64,000 bases of DNA from Treponema sp. (GTDB taxonomy: Bacteria > Spirochaetota > Spirochaetia > Treponematales > Breznakiellaceae). Shown in pieces: positions 52,300 to 63,400 of the stretch. Location: positions 1-64,000 of the forward strand of contig WQXG01000005.1 in assembly GCA_009784975.1 (NCBI GenBank), in the 5' to 3' direction. The first letter of the stretch is position 1. The number at the start of each line of letters is the position of its first letter. The notes below the pieces were generated by a model, which was given only the letters and a program-made list of their open reading frames with translations, was not told the DNA's origin and did not search any database. The translations under genes and the position numbers were made by a program.

Positions 52300-53421
52300 T
52301 TATCCTTCTTTACATTTTTTTATTTCTTCTGCCAAAATTTCCGCAATTTGCTTTGCCCCGCCGCAAGTTCCAATTTTTAACGAGGCTGCGGCATAACTTT
52401 CTCTTTTTGCAGAATCCCGCGCAAAAGAATTAATGTCATCCAAAAGAAGTTTCACGTCAACAGCATGATTACCGCAAGAAAAAAACACATGCGCCGCGTC
52501 CGCATCCCTAAAATACCGCGCGTTTTCTACCTGATCTCCCCTTGTACCGGAACCTCTTAAAGGAATAAGCAGCATGGGTTTTCCCAAAAATGCCCACTCC
52601 CAAATTCCGGCGCCGCTTCTGCCCATTACTAGTTCTGCCGCAGCCATTATATGAGGCATTTCCTCCCTGATATACGCAAAAGGTTTATATCTTTGAGAAG
52701 CGGGAATATCCCATTTTTGACCGGGACCTGTTTGATGCACCACAACATAGGTTTCCGTAAGATATAAAAGCGCATCACGGACAAGATCATTTATTTCCTT
52801 TGCTCCCTGACTTCCGCCAAGCACTAAAAGGATCCTGGAATTTTCATCATTTTCCAATCCCAAAAAAGCCCTGCCTTTTGCCGCATCTGCACTATTAAAA
52901 ATACCGCGCACAGGGTTTCCGCTTACCGTTATGAACTCACGAACTTTTTTATTAAAAAACTTTTTTGTATCTTCGTAAGCGGTAAAAATCCTGCCGCCTG
53001 TGCGTAATACAAAACGGGCATTTATTTTTGTCGCAAGTCCCGGGCTATAATCCGACTCATGAGTAAAAACAGGGATTTTAAGTGAAGCTGCCGCCGCGCA
53101 GGGAGGCACGCTAACAAATCCGCCCTTGGAAAAAAGCAGTACGGCTTTTTGTTTTTTTAGAATTTTTCTTGCCGTAAAAAAACCGGCTGTTACCCTGAAA
53201 ATATCAAATATATTTTTAAAAGAAAAATAACGCCTTAGTTTCCCGGACGGCACACCGAAGAATTCTATCCCTTCTTCTTCCACAAGAGAGCGATCCATGC
53301 CGGAAGATGAACCAATCCAGAATAATCTTACATTAATAAGGCTTTTTAACTGCGCGGCAACAGCCAATCCCGGGTAAATATGCCCTCCTGTTCCCCCGCC
53401 TGTAAACGCAATGTTTATCAT
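52300..53421 (-). CDS. murG: UDP-GlcNAc:undecaprenyl-PP-MurNAc-pentapeptide GlcNAc transferase
   Basis: This enzyme makes lipid II at the inner face of the cytoplasmic membrane. The 373 residues show FTGGGTGGHIYPGLAVA at the start, HESDYSPGLATKI, SGNPVRG, LVLGGSQGAKEIND and GRSGAGIWEWAFLGKP, all typical of MurG. The last two form the UDP-GlcNAc site. TATAAT at 53428-53433 ends six bases before the ATG and there is no Shine-Dalgarno. It heads the murG-cvpA-holB-kinase-regulator run. Confidence 0.94.
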   Translation of the reverse strand: MINIAFTGGGTGGHIYPGLAVAAQLKSLINVRLFWIGSSSGMDRSLVEEEGIEFFGVPSGKLRRYFSFKNIFDIFRVTAGFFTARKILKKQKAVLLFSKGGFVSVPPCAAAASLKIPVFTHESDYSPGLATKINARFVLRTGGRIFTAYEDTKKFFNKKVREFITVSGNPVRGIFNSADAAKGRAFLGLENDENSRILLVLGGSQGAKEINDLVRDALLYLTETYVVVHQTGPGQKWDIPASQRYKPFAYIREEMPHIMAAAELVMGRSGAGIWEWAFLGKPMLLIPLRGSGTRGDQVENARYFRDADAAHVFFSCGNHAVDVKLLLDDINSFARDSAKRESYAAASLKIGTCGGAKQIAEILAEEIKKCKEG

Positions 53422-53427
53422 ACAGGT

Positions 53428-53433
53428 ATTATA
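53428..53433 (-). promoter_or_regulatory. -10 element of murG
   Basis: TATAAT on the minus strand is six bases from the murG ATG (53421) and would give a leaderless message. It lies between the SPFH stop (53460) and murG. I see no convincing -35. Confidence 0.45.
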
Positions 53434-53459
53434 TCAAACAGAAGGGTTTTTCTCCAGTA

Positions 53460-54377
53460 TTATTTTCTCGCTATCTCTGTAATACCTGTAACAAGACCTG
53501 CAAGATTTTGTATTTCTGACGGAATAATAATCTTTGTGGCTTGTCCGTCAGCGACTTTTTGCAGCGTTTCCAGGCTTTTTAATTTAATTAAGGGCTCATC
53601 GGCATTTACGCTTTTTAGCATATTAAGACCGTCTGCGGTTGCTTTCTGAACATTTAGAATTGCCTGTGCTTCACCTTCGGCTTCACGGATAGCGGCTTCT
53701 TTTGCGGCTTCCGCCTGCAGGATAACGGCTGCTTTTTCTGCTTCGGCTTTAAGGATAGCCGATGCCTTTTGACCTTCCGCGACAAGAATGGCAGATTGTT
53801 TTTCACCTTCGGCTTTAAGAATCGATTCGCGTCTTTCGCGCTCGGCTCTCATTTGTTTTTCCATCGCTTCCTGTATGCTTTTGGGCGGCGTAATATTTCT
53901 TACTTCTACACGGTTAACTTTAATACCCCAGGGGTCTGTCGCCTCGTCAAGAACCAAACGCATGCGATTGTTTATCATGTCACGGCTTGTCAGCGTTTCA
54001 TCAAGTTCCAGTTCACCTATGATGTTTCTTAAAGTTGTTGTCGCAAGATTTTCTATCGCGTTAAAGGGATTTATAACGCCGTAAGTATAAAGTTTAGGAT
54101 CTGTAATTTGCAGAAAAATTACGGTGTCAATCATCATTGTTACGTTATCCTTTGTAATAACAGGCTGGGGAGCAAAATCCGCAACTTGCTCTTTAAGGGT
54201 TACGCGGGCTGCAATCCTGTCAAGGAACGGCAGCTTGATATGGATACCTGTTCCCCATGTTGAACTGTATGCGCCGATTCTTTCGATTACGCAGGCATTT
54301 GACTGGGAAACAATTCTTACATTGGTAATAAGAACGAGCATAATAAAAGCAACCAAAACAATAAATACGGTTATCAT
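53460..54377 (-). CDS. SPFH/band 7 (stomatin-like) membrane protein
   Basis: This 305-residue protein has an N-terminal membrane hairpin (about 1-20) and a band-7 domain (about 20-170; NACVIERIGAYSSTWGTGIH). A long Ala/Glu-rich coiled coil follows (180-250, many LKAEAEKAA-type repeats). Such proteins oligomerise into large membrane scaffolds and regulate membrane proteases and fluidity. The upstream NfeD gene overlaps it by 4 bases, the classic SPFH-NfeD pair. Confidence 0.9.
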   Translation of the reverse strand: MITVFIVLVAFIMLVLITNVRIVSQSNACVIERIGAYSSTWGTGIHIKLPFLDRIAARVTLKEQVADFAPQPVITKDNVTMMIDTVIFLQITDPKLYTYGVINPFNAIENLATTTLRNIIGELELDETLTSRDMINNRMRLVLDEATDPWGIKVNRVEVRNITPPKSIQEAMEKQMRAERERRESILKAEGEKQSAILVAEGQKASAILKAEAEKAAVILQAEAAKEAAIREAEGEAQAILNVQKATADGLNMLKSVNADEPLIKLKSLETLQKVADGQATKIIIPSEIQNLAGLVTGITEIARK

Positions 54378-54865
54378 AAATCACCTCTTTGATTATTTTC
54401 GATAGTATTGAGCGGGCAAACAATTGCCTGCACTCCTTCAATGCGTACTATCTCGCATTTGGTTCCTTCTGTTAAAGTTAATGAAGACCCGTCTTCCAGC
54501 CTTGCAGACCAAATTTGCCCGCTTACTTTTACTTCGCCCCTGTCAAATTCCGTAATTTGTTTTACAACAAGTGCTGTTTTTCCGACAAAACTGTCTACAT
54601 TGGTTTTAACATTTCCTGTTTTGAATTTTTTTAACGCAAGCGGACGGGTAAAGAAAAGTAAAACAGCGGAAATTGCAAGAAAAATTAAAATTTGAAATTC
54701 AAACGGAATTGGCAGAAAAGAGATAAAAATTAAAACAAATGCTCCCAGCGCTAACCAGATTGTCGTAAGACCAAAGGTAATAGCTTCGATAATGGCAAAT
54801 ATAATTGTTAAACCAAGCCAAATCCAGTGAGGAGAAAGACCGCCGAAATCGAATAATAGGTACAT
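54374..54865 (-). CDS. NfeD family membrane protein
   Basis: This 163-residue protein has two or three membrane segments (about 15-32, 38-55 and 57-72), followed by a C-terminal OB-fold domain (about 90-150; VGKTALVVKQITEFDRGEVKVSG). NfeD proteins form complexes with SPFH proteins; its partner is encoded next and overlaps by 4 bases. The promoter TTGACA-N17-TAAATT ends six bases before the ATG. Confidence 0.87.
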   Translation of the reverse strand: MYLLFDFGGLSPHWIWLGLTIIFAIIEAITFGLTTIWLALGAFVLIFISFLPIPFEFQILIFLAISAVLLFFTRPLALKKFKTGNVKTNVDSFVGKTALVVKQITEFDRGEVKVSGQIWSARLEDGSSLTLTEGTKCEIVRIEGVQAIVCPLNTIENNQRGDL

Positions 54866-54871
54866 ACAGGC

Positions 54872-54900
54872 AATTTATAGTCTGGCAGGAAAAGTGTCAA
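54872..54900 (-). promoter_or_regulatory. nfeD promoter giving a leaderless transcript
   Basis: On the minus strand TTGACA (54895-54900) is followed by TAAATT (54872-54877) at 17 bases, or TATAAA (54874-54879) at 15. The ATG at 54865 lies six bases after the first -10. No Shine-Dalgarno is present. Confidence 0.6.
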
Positions 54901-54929
54901 GAGGGTAAATTCGATCACACAAATACAAA

Positions 54930-56114
54930 TTACTTGTTTTTATTACGTTTTTTTCCAAGGAAGGCTCTTGCGGAAATACCGATTAGTTTTACCCACCAGG
55001 GTTCCATTTTTTTACTTACGGTTTTTAAATCTTTAATTATGGGAATTTTCTGGGGGCACAGAGGTTCGCATTTGCCGCATTGTGTACAAATAGAAGGGCT
55101 TGTGCTTTTTACCTGCGTAAGACCTGTGCTCGTCGCATATTGTTTCATTCCTTCCATAAAACCCATTGAATAAATCGCGTTATATGCGGAAAAAGAACCC
55201 GGAATGTTTACGCCTATAGGACATGGCATACAGTAATTACAGCCTGTACACCTAATTTTACAGGCACGTTTTAATGATTTAAGAACAGCGCTGTAAACAG
55301 ATTTATCGGCTTCATTTAACATTCCTGTTTTGCAAACTTGCGCAAGAGAGATATTTTCTTCCAGCTGATCCATTGTGTTCATGCCGGAAAGAACTGATGT
55401 CACTTCCGCCTGATCCCACAGCCAATTAAGAGCCCAGCCTGCGGGCGACAGGTTTTTATCCGCATTTTTAAAAATTTTAACAGCCTCATTTGGCAAACCC
55501 GCAGCAAGCCTGCCTCCAAGCAGCGGTTCCATAACCACAACCGGCATTTTTTTGGACGCAGCCCGCAATCCTCTAACGCCTGCCTGAAAATTTTCGTCAA
55601 AATAATTATATTGAATCATTGCCATTTCCCAGTCATAAGCGTCAATAACTTCTAAAAAATCGCTTCCCGACCCGTGAAAAGAAAAACCAATCTGCCTTAT
55701 AGCGCCCGATTTTTTCTTTTTTTGTATCCAGTCTTCTATTCCCCAATTTTTCAGCCTGCTCCATTGCTCCATATCGGATACCATGTGCAGCAGGTAGTAA
55801 TCAATATAATTTGTTTTAAGCCTTTCCAGGGATTGGGCAAAATATTTATCAAAATCTACTGTCCTGCTTTCGCTTTTAAACAGTATAAGAGGCAGCTTGG
55901 TTGCGATAAAAACTTTTTCGCGGACATTGTTTTTTGCCAGAATAGAGCCAAGTGTTTCTTCGTTACCGGGATAAATCCATGCCGTATCAAAATAATTTAC
56001 GCCCTTTTCTATTGAACGCATAACTATTTCTTCTGCTCTGCCGGCAAAACGCATACATCCAAAACTTAGAGCAGACAGCTTGTTGCCTGTCAATTTATCA
56101 ATGCGGTACTGCAA
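54930..56114 (-). CDS. Aldo/keto reductase with C-terminal 4Fe-4S ferredoxin domain, TTG start
   Basis: This 394-residue protein has an aldo/keto reductase barrel (about 1-285; catalytic pattern YFDTAWIYPGNE, ATKLP, YYLLHMV). An iron-sulfur domain follows with CIRCTGC-type cysteines (CKIRCTGCNYCMPCP) and CTQCGKCEPLCPQ near 350. Reductase-ferredoxin fusions are common in anaerobes and may couple to electron carriers (inference). The start is TTG (56114-56112) with GAGG five bases upstream, and the protein then begins QYRIDKLTGNKLS as expected. It follows rpoC by 12 bases. The substrate is unknown. Confidence 0.85.
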   Translation of the reverse strand: MQYRIDKLTGNKLSALSFGCMRFAGRAEEIVMRSIEKGVNYFDTAWIYPGNEETLGSILAKNNVREKVFIATKLPLILFKSESRTVDFDKYFAQSLERLKTNYIDYYLLHMVSDMEQWSRLKNWGIEDWIQKKKKSGAIRQIGFSFHGSGSDFLEVIDAYDWEMAMIQYNYFDENFQAGVRGLRAASKKMPVVVMEPLLGGRLAAGLPNEAVKIFKNADKNLSPAGWALNWLWDQAEVTSVLSGMNTMDQLEENISLAQVCKTGMLNEADKSVYSAVLKSLKRACKIRCTGCNYCMPCPIGVNIPGSFSAYNAIYSMGFMEGMKQYATSTGLTQVKSTSPSICTQCGKCEPLCPQKIPIIKDLKTVSKKMEPWWVKLIGISARAFLGKKRNKNK

Positions 56115-56126
56115 ATCAGCCTCGAA

Positions 56127-59100
56127 TTAATCGTCGGTATCTTCTACAGTATATTCTTCCTGGACAACATTGGCGGCTTCCGCAATGGCTTCGGCTTCCT
56201 GTTTACGCCTGTCAAGAATTTCCTGCATATACTCATCCAAATTCTGTCCGTCTTCATCGAACAGCTTGATGTTACGGTAACGTTTCATTCCTGTGCCTGC
56301 CGGAATCGGATGACCTATAATGATGTTTTCTTTTAAGCCGCGAAGATAATCCGTTGAACCTGCGATTGCTGCATTTGTAAGCACCCTTGTTGTTTCCTGG
56401 AAACTTGCCGCAGAAAGGAAAGAGTCAATGTTAAGTGATGCTTTTGTAATGCCCTGGAACATCGGCTGAGCAATTGCAGGCTGTCCGCCTTCTGCCATTA
56501 CACGCGCATTTTCTTCATGGAAACGGTATTTGTCAACAGAAGAGCCGTAAATAAATTTGGTATCTCCTACTTTCCATATAACAACCTTGCGCATCATCTG
56601 TCTTATTATAACGCCTATGTGCTTGTCGTTTATTGATACACCCTGCAGACGGTAAACATACTGTATTTCATCCATCAGATAACGCTGAAGTTTTCCTTCG
56701 CCCAGTATATAAAGCACATCATGCGGATTGATTGAACCCTGACAGAGGAGCTCTCCCGCTTCTACTGTATCCCCGTCACGTACCAAAAGTCTTTTGTTCA
56801 TCGGGATAAGATGCGAAAATTCCCTGCCAAAATTATCAACTACGGTTACTTTCCGCTTGCCTTTTACAGGATCTTTAAATAACACTGTTCCGGAAACCTG
56901 CGCAAGAACCGCAGGGTTCTTGGGTTTACGCGCTTCAAAAAGCTCACTAACACGCGGAAGACCGGCTGTTATATCCATCGCTTTTGCGGATTCTTTTAAA
57001 GTTTTTGCAATAGTGCGTCCTTTACTGATCCTCTCGCCTTCATCAACCTGGATATAAGCGCCCGATGGCAGGAAGTAGGTAGCAACAGTATTATCATTGT
57101 CATCGGCTATGATGATACGCGGCTGTTTGCTTTCATGCTGGAATTCTGTTATGCGTTTTTCTGTATTGCCAAAATCATCTATTTCCTCTTTAAGGGTGGA
57201 ATTAAGAATAATATCTTCGTATTTTACAGTTCCGCTTACTTCGGCAATAATAGGATCGCTAAAGGGATCGAATGTTGCTATCTTTTTATCCGCTTCTACA
57301 ACCGAACCTTTTTTAACTTCAAAATCAGAACCGTTTCTGATTTCTATTTTTTGATCCCTGCCGATAAGATACAAAGTCTCTTCTTTATCATTCTTAATAA
57401 CAAGAGCATATGATATTTCCGGAGAAGTAATATTTTCTGTACCTCTCTTTATAAGCACATCGCCGTGATCGATCCTTTTTCCGTCCTGAACCATCAATTT
57501 ATCGCCGCGCTCCAGCTTATATTCCCTCATTACTTTGTTAACAATGGCATGACCTTTTCTGGTAAACAGCAAATGACCGTTATCAAGTTCTATTTTAGTA
57601 CCCACAACATCTTTAATATACACAGGATATTTAAGCGTTATATTGTTATCTTCGCTGATCTTTGTAGCAACACCGCCGATATGGAAGGTCCTCATGGTAA
57701 GCTGGGTGCCCGGCTGCCCGATTGACTGCGCAGCAATGGTTCCAACTGCCTCTCCGATATCAACAGCGCGGTTTGTAGCAAGATTGCGCCCGTAACATTT
57801 ACGGCAAACTCCGTATTTTGCTTCACAGGTAAGAACAGTTCTGATATATACAGTTTCAACTTTCGCATCAACAATCGCCTGGGCGAGCTCTTCTGTGATT
57901 TCCTCATTTACGTCCATAATCTGCTCGCCGGACATCGAATGCTTAACCCGTTCAAGGGTATATCTTCCGATAATACGATCTTTTAACGGTTCAATAATTT
58001 CTTCGCCCTGTTTTACAGCGGAATAGGTAATACCGTTAATTGTTCCGCAATCGTCTTCGTTTACAACCATATCCTGTGCAATATCAACAAGACGGCGTGT
58101 AAGATAACCGGCTTCCGCTGTTTTAAGAGCGGTATCTGCAAGACCTTTGCGCGCGCCGTTGGTTGAGATAAAGAATTCGATAACAGAAAGACCTTCCTTA
58201 AAGTTGGAACGGATTGGAAGTTCTATAATGTCTCCGGACGGCTTTGCCATAAGACCGCGCATACCTGCAAGCTGTCTTATCTGATTACGGCTTCCGCGCG
58301 CGCCGGAGTTCGCCATCATGTAGATGGAGTTAAATCCGTCTTTATCCGCTTTAAGGGTTTTCATTGTTATATCTGTCAGTTTTTCATTGGTTTTTGTCCA
58401 AACCTGAACAACCTGATTATAACGTTCTTCCGGTGTAATATCGCCGTTTATCCATTGCTGCTGAATAGACTCTACTTCCTTGTTTGCATTGTCTATCATT
58501 TCCGCTTTTTCTTTGGGGATAATTATATCATCCACGCCGATAGTAGCGCCGAATATTGTCGCATAACGATAGCCTGTTGATTTTATTGCATCCAGCATCT
58601 GCACGGTAGTCCATGAACCTTTATCATTAAATACAAATTCAATAAGAGCTCTAAGTTCTTTATCTTTAAGTTCATAATTTATAAACGGAAGATCGGAAGG
58701 AAGCTCTTCGTTAAACACAAGCCTGCCCGCAGATGTAATAATTGTACCGTCCGGGGAAATTTCCTCAATTTTGCCAAGGCTGTCCCGCGGATCTTGCAGC
58801 ACCAAAACAGGAAGCTTGGGAGGTTTAAGGCGGATAGCGGCTTCCAAATCCAGCACCTTTCTGTCTACTGCCATAAGAACTTCTTCTGCGGATGAATAGT
58901 AAGGGATATTGTCCTTTGTTTCAGGTTTATTTGAACCTTTGCGTTTTGCTCCCTGTTTAATTCTTGTAAGGAAGTTTATGCCCAATACCATATCCTGAGA
59001 CGGGAATACAATTGTTTTTCCGTTGGCAGGATTTAAAAGGTTGCGCGCGGAAAGCATCAGTGTCCAGCATTCCATTTGCGCGGCTTGCGTCAGCGGAACG

Positions 59101-60470
59101 TGCACTGCCATCTGATCGCCGTCAAAGTCTGCGTTAAAAGCATGACACACAAGCGGATGGAGCTTAATCGCTTTTCCTTCCACCAGCACCGGTTCAAATG
59201 CCTGAATACCGAGCCTGTGCAGAGTCGGAGCGCGGTTAAGAAGCACGGGATGTTCTTTTACAACCTCATCAAGAATTGCAAATACTTCCGGCGTTTCCTG
59301 CTCTACAAGCATTTTTGCTTTTTTAATATTAAAAACAACATCTTTATCTACAAGTTTTTTCATGATAAAGGGCTTGAATAATTCAAGCGCCATCTTTGTA
59401 GGAATACCGCACTGCCACATTCTAAGATCAGGACCTACTGTAATAACTGAACGTCCTGAATAGTCAACGCGCTTTCCAAGCGAATTCTGGCGGAAACGCC
59501 CCTGTTTTCCCTTGAGCATATCACTAATTGATTTAAGAGGCCGGTTTGCAGAACCCTTTACAACTTTCTTTTTCTTTGAATTGTCGAATAACGCATCAAC
59601 TGCTTCCTGCAGCATACGTTTTTCGTTGCGGATAATGATATCGGGAGCCGTAAGACTTTGCAGCCTTTTAAGGCGGTTGTTCCGGTTTATTACCCTGCGG
59701 TATAAATCATTAAGATCGCTTGTAGCAAAACGCCCGCCGTCAAGCTGAACCATGGGACGCAGTTCCGGAGGAATTACAGGTATCACATTGAGGATCATCC
59801 ATTGCGGTTTATTGTTGGAGCCGCGGAAATTTTCTACGATTTCGATCCGTTTAAGAAGACGCTTGTCGCTTTTGGTTCCCTTATCGATCATTTTCTGGCG
59901 CAGCTCTGCTGCCATTTGATCAAGATCCAGGTTTTCCAAAAGAACGCTGATTGCTTCCGCGCCCATACCGGCGGTAAAACCGCCGCCCAAACGTTCCTGC
60001 GCATAATATTCTTCTTCGGTAAGAAGCTGTCCTTTTTTTAAGCCGGTATCGCCGGAGTCTATTACAATATATTTTTCGTAGTAAAGAACAGATCTTAACT
60101 GACTTGTGGGAAGATCAAGGAGAAGCCCCATTCTGCTGGGTACCGAACGATAATACCATATATGAGATACGGGAGCTGCCAGTTCAATATGCCCCATCCT
60201 TTCGCGGCGGACTTTAAAGTGAGTAACTTCTACGCCGCACCGGTCGCAGATTACTCCCTTGTAACGGATAGATTTAAATTTTCCGCAGTAACATTCCCAT
60301 TCTTTGGTTGTACCGAAGATTCGTTCGCAGAAAAGACCTTCTTTCTCCGGTCTCAGAGTCCGGTAATTGATAGTTTCCGGCTTTTTTACTTCGCCATAAG
60401 ACCACGACCGGATTATTTCCGGAGAGGCCAACCGTATCATTATAGAATCAAAATCCTGAATATCCCGCAT
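56127..60470 (-). CDS. rpoC: DNA-directed RNA polymerase beta-prime subunit
   Basis: This is the catalytic subunit of RNA polymerase, 1447 residues. Its N-terminal zinc finger has [19 protein letters not shown]. The active-site motif [12 protein letters not shown] holds three Mg-binding Asp (bases about 59113-59136). The bridge helix/trigger region has [17 protein letters not shown], and the second zinc site has [13 protein letters not shown]. Its length is typical of spirochaete RpoC, with the usual C-terminal region [14 protein letters not shown]. It starts 23 bases after rpoB and is followed closely by the aldo/keto reductase gene. Confidence 0.97.
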   Translation of the reverse strand: MRDIQDFDSIMIRLASPEIIRSWSYGEVKKPETINYRTLRPEKEGLFCERIFGTTKEWECYCGKFKSIRYKGVICDRCGVEVTHFKVRRERMGHIELAAPVSHIWYYRSVPSRMGLLLDLPTSQLRSVLYYEKYIVIDSGDTGLKKGQLLTEEEYYAQERLGGGFTAGMGAEAISVLLENLDLDQMAAELRQKMIDKGTKSDKRLLKRIEIVENFRGSNNKPQWMILNVIPVIPPELRPMVQLDGGRFATSDLNDLYRRVINRNNRLKRLQSLTAPDIIIRNEKRMLQEAVDALFDNSKKKKVVKGSANRPLKSISDMLKGKQGRFRQNSLGKRVDYSGRSVITVGPDLRMWQCGIPTKMALELFKPFIMKKLVDKDVVFNIKKAKMLVEQETPEVFAILDEVVKEHPVLLNRAPTLHRLGIQAFEPVLVEGKAIKLHPLVCHAFNADFDGDQMAVHVPLTQAAQMECWTLMLSARNLLNPANGKTIVFPSQDMVLGINFLTRIKQGAKRKGSNKPETKDNIPYYSSAEEVLMAVDRKVLDLEAAIRLKPPKLPVLVLQDPRDSLGKIEEISPDGTIITSAGRLVFNEELPSDLPFINYELKDKELRALIEFVFNDKGSWTTVQMLDAIKSTGYRYATIFGATIGVDDIIIPKEKAEMIDNANKEVESIQQQWINGDITPEERYNQVVQVWTKTNEKLTDITMKTLKADKDGFNSIYMMANSGARGSRNQIRQLAGMRGLMAKPSGDIIELPIRSNFKEGLSVIEFFISTNGARKGLADTALKTAEAGYLTRRLVDIAQDMVVNEDDCGTINGITYSAVKQGEEIIEPLKDRIIGRYTLERVKHSMSGEQIMDVNEEITEELAQAIVDAKVETVYIRTVLTCEAKYGVCRKCYGRNLATNRAVDIGEAVGTIAAQSIGQPGTQLTMRTFHIGGVATKISEDNNITLKYPVYIKDVVGTKIELDNGHLLFTRKGHAIVNKVMREYKLERGDKLMVQDGKRIDHGDVLIKRGTENITSPEISYALVIKNDKEETLYLIGRDQKIEIRNGSDFEVKKGSVVEADKKIATFDPFSDPIIAEVSGTVKYEDIILNSTLKEEIDDFGNTEKRITEFQHESKQPRIIIADDNDNTVATYFLPSGAYIQVDEGERISKGRTIAKTLKESAKAMDITAGLPRVSELFEARKPKNPAVLAQVSGTVLFKDPVKGKRKVTVVDNFGREFSHLIPMNKRLLVRDGDTVEAGELLCQGSINPHDVLYILGEGKLQRYLMDEIQYVYRLQGVSINDKHIGVIIRQMMRKVVIWKVGDTKFIYGSSVDKYRFHEENARVMAEGGQPAIAQPMFQGITKASLNIDSFLSAASFQETTRVLTNAAIAGSTDYLRGLKENIIIGHPIPAGTGMKRYRNIKLFDEDGQNLDEYMQEILDRRKQEAEAIAEAANVVQEEYTVEDTDD

Positions 60471-60493
60471 TCTTCCCGTCCCCTATAAAATAA

Positions 60494-63400
60494 TTAAAAA
60501 CTTCCAGACTTAGTAATAAGCTCTTCGTCTTTTTCTGTAAGTGGTATTTGTTTTCCCTTTATATCGTATATTGACAGATCCAGCGCAAGACCGCGCAATT
60601 CCTGAACAAGTACGTTAAACGACTCCGGAACACCCGCTGCCGTAGAAGGTTCGCCCTTTACGATAGATTCGTAAATTTTAGAACGTCCTGTCATATCATC
60701 GGACTTGATTGTTAAAAGTTCCTGCAGTGTGTTGGCAGCGCCGTAAGCTTCAAGCGCCCACACTTCCATTTCGCCCAACCTTTGTCCGCCGAACTGCGCT
60801 TTTCCGCCCAATGGCTGCTGTGTAACAAGCGAATACGGACCTGTGGAACGCGCATGCATCTTGTCATCAACAAGATGGTGCAGTTTAAGGAAGTAAATGA
60901 TTCCGCAGAAAATAGGATTAACAAATTCTTCGCCGGTTTTACCGTCTCGTAAAACAGCCTTACTGGTAACTGGCAAGCCTGCTTCTTTAAGTTTTTCTTC
61001 TATTTGATCAGACGACGGCGACTGGAAAACAGGCGTAGAATACCATTCATCCAGAGTGGAACCTGCCCAGCCCAGTTCTGTTTCAAGAAGCTGTCCGATA
61101 TTCATACGCGAAGGAACGCCAAGGGGTGTCAGACAAATATCAAGAGGGGTGCCGTCTTCCATGAAAGGCATATCTTCTTCGGGGAGAATTCTGGCTACAA
61201 CGCCCTTGTTGCCGTGCCGCCCTGCCATCTTGTCCCCTTCGCGGAGTTTACGCTTGGTTGCGATTAAAACTTTAACAACCTCATCAACACCGGGGCTTAA
61301 GCTGTCCTGTTCTGTCCGTTTAAGCCGCTGGATATCTATAATTGTTCCGTCTATGCCATGAGGTACTTTAAGAGAAGTATCGCGCACTTCTTTTGCTTTT
61401 TCGCCAAAGATTGAATTAAGCAGTTTAAATTCCGGCGTAGTTTCTGTTTCGCTCTTTGGAGTAACCTTACCAACCAGAATATCGCCGGAACGGACTTTTG
61501 CGCCTACGCGGATAATGCCTTCACCGTCAAGATTATCAAGGCTTTTGTCGGATGTATTGGGAATATCACGCGTTATTTTTTCCGGTCCAAGTTTTGTTTC
61601 CCTTACCTCTACAATAAATTCTTTTATATGAATAGAAGTAAACATATCATCCTTAACTACTTTTTGGGAAATAAGGATTGAATCTTCATAGTTGTAACCG
61701 TTCCAGGGCATAAAGCCTACGAGAATATTGCGTCCAAGCGCAAGTTCTCCGTTCTGCGTAGCAGGTCCGTCAGCGATAACCTGTCCTGTTGATATTTTTT
61801 CGCCTATTTTAACAATAGGCCGCTGATTGTAGCATGTATCCTGATTGGTTCTCTGGAATTTAATAAGCTCATAAACATCATTTCCGTTTTCGTCGATAGA
61901 AACCTGCGTTGCGGGTTTGACCGCGCCTGCCCTATCCGGCTTTACAACAATTTCCTGTGCTGTTACGCGAAGAACAGTTCCGTTGCGGCGCGCTTTAACA
62001 AGCACTCCGGAATCGTAAGCGCATTTTCCTTCCATTCCCGTTCCTACGCGCGGCGCTTCCGGGAAAACCAAAGGCACAGCCTGACGCTGCATGTTTGATC
62101 CCATCAACGCGCGGTTTGCGTCATCATGTTCAAGGAAAGGAATAAGAGAGGCAGAAACAGAAATAATCTGTTTGGGAGAAACATCCATGTATTGAATATT
62201 TTCCGGAGAGCGGGTTATATAATCACCCTGACGGCGGCAGGAAATCTGATCATCTGCAAAAGAGCCGTTAGTATTTACTTTTGCGGAAGCCTGTGCAATG
62301 TAGTAACGGTCTTCATCCATTGCGGAAAGATATTCGATATCCTTTGTCGCAATACCCTTTACAACTTTACGATACGGCGTTTCCAAAAATCCGTATTCAT
62401 TAACGCGCGTATAATTGGCAAGAGAAACAATAAGCCCGATGTTCGGACCTTCCGGCGTTTCAATGGGGCACATTCTGCCGTAATGTGTATAGTGAATTTC
62501 ACGCACTTCAAAACCTGCCCTGTCGCGGGAAAGACCGCCGGGACCAAGCGCGTTAAGCCTTCTTTTGTGCGTAAGTTCCGCAAGCGGGTTTACCTGATCC
62601 ATAAATTGAGACAACTGGCTCGACCCGAAAAATTCTTTAACGGCGGCAACAATCGGCTTTATGGAAATTAAATCCTGCGGCTTGATTGTATCGGTTTCTT
62701 TAAGGCTCATTCTTTCTTTCGCGATTCTTTCCATGCGGCTAAATGCAGTCTTCATTGCATTCGCCATCAATTCGCCTACTGAACGAATACGCCTGTTTCC
62801 AAGATGATCAATATCGTCGCTGTTTTCGTCGCCGACATATACCTTGATAAGGTGCTTCATGGTGGCAATAATATCATCATTGCAAAGAGTAAACTTATCC
62901 TTGGGAAGATCAAGATTGAATTTTTTATTTAGCTTATAACGGCCTACCTTGCCAAGATCGTAACGGCGTTCTGTAAAGAACATTCCCATAAGATCTTTTT
63001 CCGCCTGATCCACTGTAAAGGATTCGCCCGGCATAAGCGCGGAATATACATGCATTAAAGATTCTTCTTTTGTAGGTTCGCTTCCCGCTTCTTTTACAAA
63101 TTTTATTTCTTCACGTTCAAAACAATTAAGAAGTATATCAGAATTAAGGGAATCTTCGGCGGTAAAATCAATGTAATTTACGGATTTAATATTAAATTTA
63201 ATCAGCATATCAACATTGTGCGGATGAAGTTTATCTCCTGCCCTGAAAAGCACTTTTTCTTCGCCGGAACTTTCGTCTTTAATAAAAATTGACTGCGCAA
63301 GAACTTTGCCGGTAATTTTTTCTTTTGTTTCCCTGTCATCCTTAATTTTAAGAGCCGCGTCTTTATAAAAAACACTGATAATTTCTTCTCTTGTGCTGAA

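Noticed and set aside
62126-62671. 181-codon plus-strand frame inside rpoB
   Set aside because: It is an antisense shadow of rpoB and encodes no recognisable domain.
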